This document shows positions 1-6,323 of a DNA stretch of 10,193 bases, piece after piece. The position numbers and the translations under genes are program-made. This stretch comes from Aliitabrizicola sp031408575 (GTDB lineage: Bacteria > Pseudomonadota > Alphaproteobacteria > Rhodobacterales > Rhodobacteraceae), in contig JANNWS010000150.1 in the NCBI GenBank assembly GCA_031408575.1, forward strand, positions 1-10,193, read 5' to 3'. The notes under the pieces are model-generated. The model worked only from the letters and a program-made list of their open reading frames with translations. It did no database searches and was not told the DNA's origin. Numbering within the stretch: position 1 is the first letter of the stretch; each line of letters opens with the position of its first letter.

Positions 1-9
1 GTCTTTTTG

Positions 10-24
10 CCGTCATGCTGACGG
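10..24. repeat. short perfect inverted repeat downstream of the photolyase gene
   Basis: CCGTCA (10-15) and TGACGG (19-24) form a perfect 6-bp stem around TGC. It lies 16 bases beyond the photolyase stop codon. On the minus strand, the direction of photolyase transcription, the hairpin is followed by A residues rather than a U tract, so it is not a standard intrinsic terminator for that gene. It may be a weak or rho-assisted 3' end, or chance. Confidence 0.35.
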
Positions 25-39
25 ATACGTTTGCCAATG

Positions 40-1449
40 TCACAAGTTTCGCGCCCCATACGCCGCCAGCGCCCGGTCACGCCCGGCCGAAAGGGCAATC
101 ATCGGCGCAGGATAGGGCATGGTCGGGTCCAGCGCCCAATGACGCGGTACGGCGCGGAAATAGGCCAGCGCCTCCGGTCCCGGTGCCGGGGTCAGTTCGG
201 CGATGAACCGGTGGCGATATGCGGCTGTCGGGTCGAACTTTTCGGCCTGGGTTTCCGGGTTGAAGATGCGGAAATAGGGCGCGGCATCCGGCCCTGATCC
301 GGCAGCCCATTGCCAACCCATCGCATTCGCCGCCGGATCCCAATCCGTCAGGCAGTCGGCGAACCACGCCAGCCCCACTTTCCAATCGGTCATCAGGTGC
401 TTGGTCAGATAGGATGCCACGATCATACGCCCACGATTGTGCATCGTTCCGGTCAGATACATCTCGCGCATCGCAGCATCGACAAATGGCACTCCGGTCA
501 TTCCGCGCCGCCAGCGTTCGGCCTCGGCGCTATCGCTTTGCCATGGGAACGCGTCCCATTCCGGCCGCCAGTTGGCGCTCGCGATATGGGGTGTGTGGTG
601 CAGCAGGTGATAGGCAAATTCACGCCAGACCAGTTCCTTCAGGAACGTCTCGGCCCCCGCCCGCCCTTCGTGAAACGCCCGCATCCCGGCATGCCACACG
701 GTGCGTGGCCCGATCTCGCCATAGGTCAGATTTTCTGACAGCCGCGACGTACCCTCGACAGCCGGCAGGTTGCGCGCCGCCGCATAGGCATTGACCGGGC
801 CGTCAAGGAAAACGTCCAGCCGCCCCCGCGCCGCTGCCTCGCCCACCGCCTGATACGGTGTGACGATTGCAGCCCCGCGGTCCATCGCCGATCCCATATG
901 CCAGTTGGCCAACACGTCTGACGGCGGCCAGAGGGTCGGCGCGGGCAGCGCAAGCGGTGCCGGGTGCGCGATCGCAACGTCGCGGTCCTTCACCGTCCGC
1001 CAGAACGGCGAGTAGACACGGTAGAACCCGCCCTGCCCCGTCGCCACCGTCCAAGGCTCGAACAAAAGGTGGCCCGTGTGGCTGAGCGCCTCAAGCCCGC
1101 GCGCCTTCAGCGCTGCCTTGACCACGCCATCGCGCGCCTTGGACGCCGGGTCATAAAGCCGCGACCAATGCACACCCGCAGCCCCGGTTTCGGCGATCAA
1201 CCCCTCCAGCACGGCCAGCGCCGGCCCCCGCCGCAGAATCAAGCGGCTGCCCAAACCTTCCAGCGCACGGGCAAACGTCTCTACCGCCAGCCCCAACCGC
1301 CACTTCGCCGCAGCCCCCAGCGCCTCGGTTTCCGGATCAAGAATGAAAACCGGCAGCACATAGCGGCCCGAGCGGATCGCCTCGGTCAGCATCGGGTGAT
1401 CGGCCAAACGCAGGTCGCGGCGAAACCACAGGATCAGGGGGTCAGTCAT
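40..1449 (-). CDS. phrB: deoxyribodipyrimidine photo-lyase (class I CPD photolyase, FAD-dependent)
   Basis: This is a cytoplasmic flavoenzyme that uses blue light to split cyclobutane pyrimidine dimers. The N-terminal alpha/beta antenna domain opens with the typical LILWFRRDLRLADHP. The C-terminal FAD-binding helical domain contains TSRLSENLTYGEIGPRTVW, WREFAYHLL and GWQWAAGSGPDAAPYFRIFNP. Numbering from the GTG at 1455 (471 residues), the electron-transfer tryptophans of E. coli PhrB have clear counterparts at W305, W358 and W381. N377 matches the flavin-contacting Asn, and W277 the substrate-stacking Trp. The length is normal and no frame break is seen. I prefer the ATG at 1449, two codons inside the GTG, because it gives the usual MTDP-type start; neither start has a strong Shine-Dalgarno. 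Conservation of the whole triad argues for repair activity rather than a divergent cryptochrome. Confidence 0.95.
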   Translation of the reverse strand: MTDPLILWFRRDLRLADHPMLTEAIRSGRYVLPVFILDPETEALGAAAKWRLGLAVETFARALEGLGSRLILRRGPALAVLEGLIAETGAAGVHWSRLYDPASKARDGVVKAALKARGLEALSHTGHLLFEPWTVATGQGGFYRVYSPFWRTVKDRDVAIAHPAPLALPAPTLWPPSDVLANWHMGSAMDRGAAIVTPYQAVGEAAARGRLDVFLDGPVNAYAAARNLPAVEGTSRLSENLTYGEIGPRTVWHAGMRAFHEGRAGAETFLKELVWREFAYHLLHHTPHIASANWRPEWDAFPWQSDSAEAERWRRGMTGVPFVDAAMREMYLTGTMHNRGRMIVASYLTKHLMTDWKVGLAWFADCLTDWDPAANAMGWQWAAGSGPDAAPYFRIFNPETQAEKFDPTAAYRHRFIAELTPAPGPEALAYFRAVPRHWALDPTMPYPAPMIALSAGRDRALAAYGARNL

Positions 1450-1521
1450 CGTCACCGGATTGCACGTTTTTCCATATGGTCAGGTAGATAGCGCCCAAAA
1501 GCAACACCGCAAGAGCCATTC

Positions 1522-1592
1522 ATCTTTGCAAAAAGATCCTCGGGGGTGCTTTGGCCAAAGGCCAAGGCGCAGCGGGGGGCAGACAGCCCTCC
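1522..1592. repeat. cluster of three hairpins between the two minus-strand genes (possible terminator)
   Basis: Three adjacent inverted repeats occupy this gap. ATCTTT/AAAGAT is at 1522-1527 and 1532-1537. CTTTGGCC/GGCCAAGG is at 1549-1556 and 1560-1567, with one T-G pair. GGGGGGC/GCCCTCC is at 1574-1580 and 1586-1592, also with one T-G pair. They lie just beyond the stop codon of the minus-strand desulfurase-like gene (1608), where a terminator or 3'-end-stabilising structure is expected. The block CCTCGGGGGT next to a GGCC hairpin and a G/C-run hairpin resembles an intergenic motif I recall as recurrent in Rhodobacteraceae genomes. That recollection is unverified. Confidence 0.5.
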
Positions 1593-1607
1593 ATCGCACC
1601 GGCAGGA

Positions 1608-2837
1608 TCAAAGCACTGCGTCAAGCGCCGCGATCAGCCGCGTCACCTCCGCGGCACTGGTGTAATGCACAAGGCTCATCCGCAGCACGCCCTTGGCCAT
1701 ATCCACGCCCATCGCCTCCAGCGGGCGCACGGCGTAAAAATCGCCCGCCCAGCAGTTGATCCCATGGGCGGCCAGCGCGACCGATACGGGCTGGGCCGCA
1801 TCCTGCAAGGCCACAGCCACCGTGGGCGCGCGATCGGCGGCACCGCGCGGCCCGATCAGGCGCAGATCGTTGCGCCCCGCCAGATAGTCCATCAGCGGTG
1901 CCACCACCGCCACTTCCTGCGCCCGCATCAGGTCATGCACGGCGCGGTTGCGTGCGGCAGGGTCGGCGTCCGGCGCGAAGTGATGGGCGTGTAGCGCATC
2001 AATGTAGTCGGCCATTCCGGCGCAGGCGGCGATCTGCGCGTGATCCGGGCCTGCCGGGGTGAACCGCTTGTACAGCGTATCCGCATTGAAGCCGTGACAC
2101 TGGGCGGGCAGTTCTTCGCCAAACGCGCGACGGATCACCATGATCCCCTGATGCGGCCCAAAGGTCTTGTAGGCCGAAAAGAGGTACACATCCGGCCCCA
2201 GGGCAGGCACATCGGGAAAGCCGTGCGGCGCATAGCTGACCCCGTCAACCACCGTGCGCGCGCCAGCAGCACGGGCCAGCCCGCAGATCTCGGCGACCGG
2301 ATTGATCTCGGCCACCACGTTGGAGCAATGCGGAAAACAAACCAGCCGCACCCGGCCATCTTCCAGCAGCCGCACAAGGTCGGCCGGGTCAAGATGCCCG
2401 GTTTCAGGGTCGATGCACCATTCCCGAACTTCGATCCCGTCATCGGCCAGACGCCGCCAGACGCCCGAATTCGCCTCATGGTCCTGATTGGTGACGACAA
2501 CCGCCCCACCTTCGCGGCGCAGCCAGGTCCGTGCAGCCTGGGCCAGTACATAGGTATTCGCACTGGTCGACGGGCCGAACGACACCTCATCGTCCGCCAC
2601 GCCCATCATCGCGGCCAGCCGGCTGCGCGCCTCGTCCATCTCGGCCCCACCCGCACGGGCGGCGGCAAAGGGCGCATAGGGCTGCACCTTGCGCTCGGTA
2701 TAAAAGCGATGCAGCCGGTCGATCACGTGCTGACACGGGTAAGAGCCGCCGGCATTCTCGAAAAACGCTTGTCCCTTGCTTGGGCCGGACGCGAAGGCAG
2801 GAAACTGGCTGCGCACGAAATCAAGGTCAAGCGGCAT
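1608..2837 (-). CDS. cysteine desulfurase-like protein, class V aminotransferase fold (VC1184-type subfamily)
   Basis: This is a 409-residue PLP-dependent fold-type I protein of the class V aminotransferase/SufS superfamily. The PLP-binding pattern is complete: His120 (TNQDHEAN) stacks on the cofactor ring, Asp198 (TVVDGVSYAPH) contacts the pyridine nitrogen, and Lys224 (SAYKTFGPHQG) forms the Schiff base. The C-terminal segment HGINCWAGDFYA (359-370) replaces the mobile RxGxHC loop of true IscS/SufS enzymes. A cysteine (C362) is there, but not in that loop motif, so desulfurase activity is uncertain. The sequence best fits the VC1184-like cysteine desulfurase family, whose physiological substrate is not established. 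No Fe-S assembly genes (sufBCD, iscU) are adjacent. The ATG at 2837 gives the expected MPLDLDFVRSQFPAF start. Its ribosome site is weak. Confidence 0.88.
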   Translation of the reverse strand: MPLDLDFVRSQFPAFASGPSKGQAFFENAGGSYPCQHVIDRLHRFYTERKVQPYAPFAAARAGGAEMDEARSRLAAMMGVADDEVSFGPSTSANTYVLAQAARTWLRREGGAVVVTNQDHEANSGVWRRLADDGIEVREWCIDPETGHLDPADLVRLLEDGRVRLVCFPHCSNVVAEINPVAEICGLARAAGARTVVDGVSYAPHGFPDVPALGPDVYLFSAYKTFGPHQGIMVIRRAFGEELPAQCHGFNADTLYKRFTPAGPDHAQIAACAGMADYIDALHAHHFAPDADPAARNRAVHDLMRAQEVAVVAPLMDYLAGRNDLRLIGPRGAADRAPTVAVALQDAAQPVSVALAAHGINCWAGDFYAVRPLEAMGVDMAKGVLRMSLVHYTSAAEVTRLIAALDAVL

Positions 2838-3108
2838 GGACGCATCTCATGTTTGGGAAAAGGAGTCTGGAAAGCTTGACTAGGGGTTGACGAGGCCCTT
2901 GGCAAGTCGGGCGACTCACCGGCATCCGTACCCGGTTTGCCGCAGAAACCGGCAGCACGGCCTGCCAACGCTGAATGACCCAACGTCACGCTGATTTGTA
3001 ACCGCCGCGTAACAAAAATTGCTTGAGACTTCGGCCTTGCATCACTACGTCGCAGTCAAGCATTCACGAAAGTGAATGCAAAGCACAGGTCTTCAGATGA
3101 GGATGCCG
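2838..3108. promoter_or_regulatory. divergent intergenic region with strong inverted repeats
   Basis: This gap between the divergent desulfurase-like and solute-binding-protein genes contains no convincing gene. It holds notable symmetry. GGCAAGTCGGG (2901-2911) can pair fully with CCCGGTTTGCC (2931-2941) as plus-strand RNA, using two G-U wobbles. CCGGTTT (2932-2938) pairs perfectly with AAACCGG (2946-2952). GGCAG (2951-2955) pairs with CTGCC (2962-2966). The first two stems share bases and cannot form together. A weak promoter-like pair, TTGCTT (3019-3024) and CACTAC (3043-3048) spaced 18 bp apart, could start transcription of the downstream gene after this structure. I could not match the region to any riboswitch class I know. 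Confidence 0.5.
3060..3079 (+). promoter_or_regulatory. 8-bp perfect hairpin with GAAA loop just upstream of the solute-binding-protein start
   Basis: GCATTCAC (3060-3067) and GTGAATGC (3072-3079) are exact reverse complements closed by GAAA, a GNRA-type tetraloop if transcribed. The right arm contains the upstream-most in-frame ATG (3076), which therefore would be buried in the stem. This supports use of a later start (3097 or 3109). The element could be an mRNA structure controlling translation, or a DNA operator palindrome. Confidence 0.55.
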
Positions 3109-4170
3109 ATGGCCCGTTATTCAACCTTGCTCGCCAGTGTAGCCGCCGTTTCGCTGGTTCTGCCGTTCGCTTTTGCCGCCCATGCCGAAGACCCCGAGTT
3201 GATTGTTTTCGACTGGGCCAGCTTCCAGAACCCCGATCTGGTCAAGGATTATGTCGCCAAGCACGGCCAAGGCCCGACCTACGCGCTGTTCGGCGACGAT
3301 GATGAGGCGTTTCAGAAGCTGTCGTCGGGATTCAAGGCCGATGTCACACATCCCTGCTCGCAGATGGTGTCAAAGTACCGCGACGCCGGGCTGATCGAGC
3401 CTTGGGATGTCAGCCGCATTGCAGAATTCGCCAACATCAGTCCGGCCGTGCTGGAGTCGCCGATCTTCAAGGATGACGGCGGCATCTGGTTTATCCCGAC
3501 CGACTTTGCCTACACCGCAATCGCCTGGAACGAAGACAAGGTGACGGCCGAAGACGTGGCGTCATTGCAGGTCTTCAAGGACCCGAAGTTCGCTGGTCGC
3601 ATCTCGCTGCCCGACAATACCGATGACGTATGGGCGCTTGCCTTGCTTGCCACCGGCGTCAGCGACTGGACACAGGTTACGGAAGAGCAGTTCGCCGCTG
3701 CCGCTGCCTGGCTGCGCGAAGTGCATCCCAATGTCCGCGCCTATTGGACCGATCCATCGGAACTGGCCCAGTTGATGGCGGGCGGCGAGGTGCTGATCTC
3801 GTGGTCTTGGAATGACGTCATTCCGTTGCTGCGCGCCGAGGGGTTCAACGTCGGCTTTCAGCGTCAGGCCACAGAAGGTGCGTCAAGCTTTTTTTGCGGT
3901 TACGTCAACATGAAGGACGCCGCAGGAAGCGAAGACAAGGCGTATGATTACATCAACGCTTGGCTGTCGCACGACACGGCCAAGGTGCTGCTGGAAACCG
4001 TGGGCTACGCCCATTCCAACGACGCCGCGATGGCAACCATCCCGGCCGAAGATCTCGTCAAGTGGGAAGTAAATCCGGTCGAGACGACGCTTTTGGCGCA
4101 GGTGCCGATCGCCTCTGCCATGCGCGACCGGATGCTGGAAGAGTTCGAGCTGATCAAGGCCGGCTTCTGA
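3109..4170 (+). CDS. PotD-like periplasmic ABC-transporter solute-binding protein (orphan)
   Basis: This is a secreted type II periplasmic binding protein of the spermidine/putrescine-binding (PotD/PotF) group. From ATG 3109 it is 353 residues. It has a signal peptide MARYSTLLASVAAVSLVLPF ending near AHA|EDPE (cleavage about residue 26), then LIVFDWASFQNPDLVKDY at the mature N terminus. Next come THPCSQMVSKYRDAGLIEPWD (about 80-100), the interdomain region IWFIPTDFAYTAIAWN (126-141), and LISWSWNDVIPLL (229-241). Cys83 and Cys263 could form a periplasmic disulfide. The start at 3109 has GAGGA five bases upstream. In-frame ATGs at 3076, 3097 and 3103 also exist, and 3076 lies in a hairpin. A polyamine or related cationic or small organic ligand is inferred from family only. 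No permease or ATPase gene is adjacent and a strong terminator follows, so it is transcribed alone in this window. Confidence 0.85.
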   Translation: MARYSTLLASVAAVSLVLPFAFAAHAEDPELIVFDWASFQNPDLVKDYVAKHGQGPTYALFGDDDEAFQKLSSGFKADVTHPCSQMVSKYRDAGLIEPWDVSRIAEFANISPAVLESPIFKDDGGIWFIPTDFAYTAIAWNEDKVTAEDVASLQVFKDPKFAGRISLPDNTDDVWALALLATGVSDWTQVTEEQFAAAAAWLREVHPNVRAYWTDPSELAQLMAGGEVLISWSWNDVIPLLRAEGFNVGFQRQATEGASSFFCGYVNMKDAAGSEDKAYDYINAWLSHDTAKVLLETVGYAHSNDAAMATIPAEDLVKWEVNPVETTLLAQVPIASAMRDRMLEEFELIKAGF

Positions 4171-4201
4171 CCCGGCTTTCCCCAACCATGAACCAATAAC
4201 A

Positions 4202-4239
4202 CAAAGCGCCCGGACCTCGTTCCGGGCGCTTTGCTTTTT
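4202..4239 (+). terminator. rho-independent terminator after the solute-binding-protein gene
   Basis: CAAAGCGCCCGGA (4202-4214) pairs perfectly over 13 bp with TCCGGGCGCTTTG (4221-4233) around the loop CCTCGT, followed by CTTTTT. It sits 32 bases past the stop codon and insulates the downstream ssrA promoter. Confidence 0.93.
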
Positions 4240-4287
4240 GGCTGTTCATCTTGGCAGAAATGTTCTCGGAAGTGGCCGTAGACCGTT

Positions 4288-4304
4288 GGGGGCAGGCAGC
4301 CCCC
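4288..4304. repeat. G/C-run inverted repeat upstream of the ssrA promoter
   Basis: GGGGGC (4288-4293) and GCCCCC (4299-4304) flank AGGCA, a perfect 6-bp stem. It closely resembles the hairpin at 1574-1592, with loops AGGCA versus AGACA. It ends 8 bases before the -35 element of ssrA. It has no T tract, so it is not a clear intrinsic terminator. Confidence 0.45.
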
Positions 4305-4312
4305 TTCCCTGC

Positions 4313-4341
4313 TTGCACCACGCCCGGTCGCCCCCTATATT
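4313..4341 (+). promoter_or_regulatory. sigma-70-type promoter of ssrA
   Basis: TTGCAC (4313-4318, -35) and TATATT (4336-4341, -10) are separated by exactly 17 bp. The predicted transcription start, about 7 bases downstream, coincides with the first base of the acceptor-piece hairpin at 4348. This is the best housekeeping promoter in the window and fits the strong constitutive expression expected of tmRNA. Confidence 0.8.
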
Positions 4342-4347
4342 GAGGAG

Positions 4348-4668
4348 GTCCGGGGTAACCCGGACTATGGCGATAAACGCACCCGTAATACGCGGATCGG
4401 ACCCGGGGGCGGTACCCGGCGACTCCACCAAACATCCCTGCATTGGGGGCGGAGGGGGTCGAAACAGGATCGACGAACGTTTAAAGGGGCCAGCTTTTGC
4501 TCGGTGAGGTACCACCGTTATCGGTCCAAATGTACAGTTGCCAATGACAACCGTGCTCCGATGGCTCTGGCTGCGTAAGCAGTTCGAGAAATCGAAAATT
4601 AAGCCCTTGCGCCTAGCAGCGTAAGGCGGGGTTCGCAGGTACCTGGCAACAGAAACCTGCACCTTTTA
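4348..4668 (+). ncRNA. ssrA: transfer-messenger RNA, circularly permuted two-piece alphaproteobacterial form
   Basis: tmRNA rescues stalled ribosomes and adds a degradation tag. The permuted order is visible. The acceptor piece (about 4348-4430) opens with hairpin GTCCGGG/CCCGGAC closed by GTAA (4348-4365). It has a T arm with stem CCGGG/CCCGG and loop GGCGGTA (4403-4419), then acceptor strand CGACTCC (4420-4426), A and CCA (4428-4430). A spacer of about 24 bases (4431-4454) should be removed by processing. The coding piece begins at 4455 with GGGGTCG, which pairs with CGACTCC. Its third pair is G-U, the alanine identity element. This is followed by the conserved D-region GGATCGACGAACG. The tag reading frame is 4540-4578. 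The 3' end of the coding piece is estimated from the closing pairing GCAGGT/ACCTGC (4635-4640, 4655-4660) and the following TTTT, so it is uncertain by about 10 bases. Its promoter is at 4313-4341. Confidence 0.93.
4540..4578 (+). other. ssrA: tmRNA proteolysis-tag reading frame (ANDNRAPMALAA, stop TAA)
   Basis: Starting from resume codon GCC at 4540, the frame reads ANDNRAPMALAA and ends at TAA (4576-4578). The start ANDN matches alphaproteobacterial tags such as the Caulobacter ANDNFAEEFAVAA. The hydrophobic Ala-rich end (ALAA) is the kind of C-degron recognised by ClpXP. The sequence immediately before it (ACAGTT) corresponds to the resume-site upstream determinant region of other tmRNAs. 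With the Ala carried by the tmRNA itself, the added peptide would start AAND. Confidence 0.88.
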
Positions 4669-4705
4669 CCTTCTCATCACAGGTCGATCATGCAACGCTT
4701 CCACG

Positions 4706-5401
4706 ATGATGGTGCGTACGGTATTCCTTTGGGCCTGCCTCTCTGCTCCGGCCTGGGCCTGTGAGACGGCCCTTGTACTGGCAATGGACATTTCCGGCTC
4801 TATCGACGGTGCGGAATTCACGCTGCAGGTGCAGGGCCTTGCCGATGCGCTTGACGACCCGGAAGTATCGGATGCGCTGGTCAAGGGACAGGTCGCCTTG
4901 GCCGTTGTGCAATGGTCGGGGGTCGGCCAGCAGGCATTGGTCATTACGTGGCAGCGCATGCTGTCACCCGGCGAAGTTGCGCGCCTTGGCACCGAGGTTC
5001 GCGGCCTGACCCGCGCTTTTGCCGCATCCGATACTGCGGTGGGCGAGGCTATTGCCTTTTCCACCGCCCAATTCGCTGCCGTCCCGGATTGTAGGCGCCG
5101 CGTCATCGATCTGTCGGGCGACGGCCCGGAAAACGCAGGTTTTGTTATCGACATGTTCTCGGACGGGTCACAGACGACGGGCAACACCGTCAGCCGCGCC
5201 CGCCAGTTCGCCCAGAAACAGGGGATCGAGATCAATGCCATCGCCATTGAAGACATGGGCAACTCTTCCCCGATCAGTTCCTTCTACAAGCGTTGGGCCA
5301 TCACCAAGGGCGGCTTTGTGATGACCGCGCGTGGTCTGCGCGACTACTCCCGCGCGATAAGAGAGAAACTGCTGCGCGAGGTCACCAAACCGATCAGTTG
5401 A
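4706..5401 (+). CDS. DUF1194 family secreted von Willebrand factor A (VWA-like) protein
   Basis: This is a 231-residue exported protein. A short signal peptide ends near APAWA|C (residue 18). A single VWA fold follows, with all parts of a metal-ion-dependent adhesion site: DISGS at 28-32, Thr110 (SDTAVGEA) and Asp139 (DLSGDGPEN). The DLSGDGPEN and YKRWAITKGGFVM segments are typical of DUF1194. The family has no assigned function. An intact MIDAS suggests Mg2+-dependent binding of a protein partner in the periplasm. The cysteine after the signal peptide lacks the -3 Leu of a lipobox, so I do not call it a lipoprotein. The gene begins roughly 40 bases after the tmRNA coding piece. No good Shine-Dalgarno precedes ATG 4706 or ATG 4709. 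It may be read from the ssrA promoter or from a promoter inside ssrA. Confidence 0.85.
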   Translation: MMVRTVFLWACLSAPAWACETALVLAMDISGSIDGAEFTLQVQGLADALDDPEVSDALVKGQVALAVVQWSGVGQQALVITWQRMLSPGEVARLGTEVRGLTRAFAASDTAVGEAIAFSTAQFAAVPDCRRRVIDLSGDGPENAGFVIDMFSDGSQTTGNTVSRARQFAQKQGIEINAIAIEDMGNSSPISSFYKRWAITKGGFVMTARGLRDYSRAIREKLLREVTKPIS

Positions 5402-5525
5402 CGGCGCGCCCCGCTTGACCGCCCCCCGACCCTTGGCCTACCAGTCGCTTATGGGGTTTGCGGTCACCCCGTGAGGCGCAAGCTTGAGCATCGCATCCAG
5501 TGTCACATCACAAGGGATGCCCCCG

Positions 5526-6323
5526 ATGCCAAACCTGAATGCCATCACCCCGGCGCAACTGTTCCGTCTGATCGGCAGCGCCGATGCCCCCGCCCTGATC
5601 GACGTCCGCACAGCCGAGGATGCCGACGCCGACCCCTTCCTTATCCCGACCGCCCGACGCCAGCCGCATGAGGCGGTCGAGGCCCTCGCCCCCGCGCTCA
5701 CTGGCCGCCACGCCATCCTGATCTGCGCCCGTGGCCGCAAGCTGTCCGAAGGGGCTGCGGCCCTGCTGCGCCTGCGCGGGATCCGTGCCGAGGTGCTTGA
5801 AGGTGGCTCCGAAGCCTGGGCGAGCGCCGCACTGCCCCGCATTCCCGTCCACACCTTCACCCCCGGCGCGCTCTGGGTCACGCGCCACCGCCCCAAGGTG
5901 GACCGGATCGCCTGCCCCTGGCTGATCCGCCGCTTTGTCGACCCCACCGCGCGGTTCCTGTTCGTGCCGCCGTCCGAGGTTGCGGGCGTGGCCGAGCGCT
6001 TCAACGCCGCACCTTTTGACGTCGAAGGCGTACATTGGACCCATCGCGGCGATCTTTGCACCTTCGATGCGATGGTGGCCGATTTCGGTCTGTCCACGCC
6101 CGCAATGGAACGCCTTGCCACCGTGGTGCGTGCCGCCGATACCGACCGGCACGACCTTGCCCCGCAGGCGGCGGGGCTGCTGGCGCTCTCGGTCGGCCTC
6201 TCGCGCCTCTACCGCGATGATCTGGCGCAGCTTGACGCCGGAATGGCGATGTATGACGCGCTTTACCGCTGGGCGCGCGACGGGTTTGATGAAGGCCATG
6301 ACTGGCGTGCAGGGCGCGCGTAA
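5526..6323 (+). CDS. rhodanese/ChrB-domain fusion, chromate resistance protein
   Basis: A 265-residue cytoplasmic protein has two parts. Residues about 5-105 form a rhodanese-like domain (ITPAQLFRLI, ALIDVRTAED) with active-site loop CARGRK at Cys67, fitting the CxxGxR persulfide loop. Residues about 113-255 form a ChrB C-terminal domain (LWVTRHRPKVDRIACPWLIRRFVDP, THRGDLCTFDAMVADFGL). Canonical ChrB regulators carry a different N-terminal part, so this is probably not the repressor. A redox, sulfur-transfer or chromate-handling role with the adjacent transporter is inferred. ATG 5526 is chosen because AAGGGA lies 8 bases upstream. ATG 5517 and TTG 5484 are in frame but poorer. The stop TAA (6321-6323) directly abuts the chrA ATG, indicating translational coupling. 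Confidence 0.87.
   Translation: MPNLNAITPAQLFRLIGSADAPALIDVRTAEDADADPFLIPTARRQPHEAVEALAPALTGRHAILICARGRKLSEGAAALLRLRGIRAEVLEGGSEAWASAALPRIPVHTFTPGALWVTRHRPKVDRIACPWLIRRFVDPTARFLFVPPSEVAGVAERFNAAPFDVEGVHWTHRGDLCTFDAMVADFGLSTPAMERLATVVRAADTDRHDLAPQAAGLLALSVGLSRLYRDDLAQLDAGMAMYDALYRWARDGFDEGHDWRAGRA

Noticed and set aside
2040..2879. 279-codon plus-strand frame antisense to the desulfurase-like gene
   Set aside because: It is the shadow of a gene with a complete PLP-enzyme motif set. The translation has no recognisable fold or ribosome site.
2838..3075. Cobalamin- or other known riboswitch in the divergent intergenic region
   Set aside because: GCCGGTGAG on the minus strand and the stem-rich layout were suggestive, but the conserved B12-box and other known class signatures are not present. 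I kept only the structural observation.
4154..4662. Several open frames on both strands over the ssrA region
   Set aside because: They cover the terminator, promoter and structured tmRNA segments. The base pairing and conserved tmRNA motifs explain the sequence better.
5451..5477. GGGGT/ACCCC inverted repeat as terminator of the VWA gene
   Set aside because: Short stem with a long loop and no T tract; insufficient to call a terminator.
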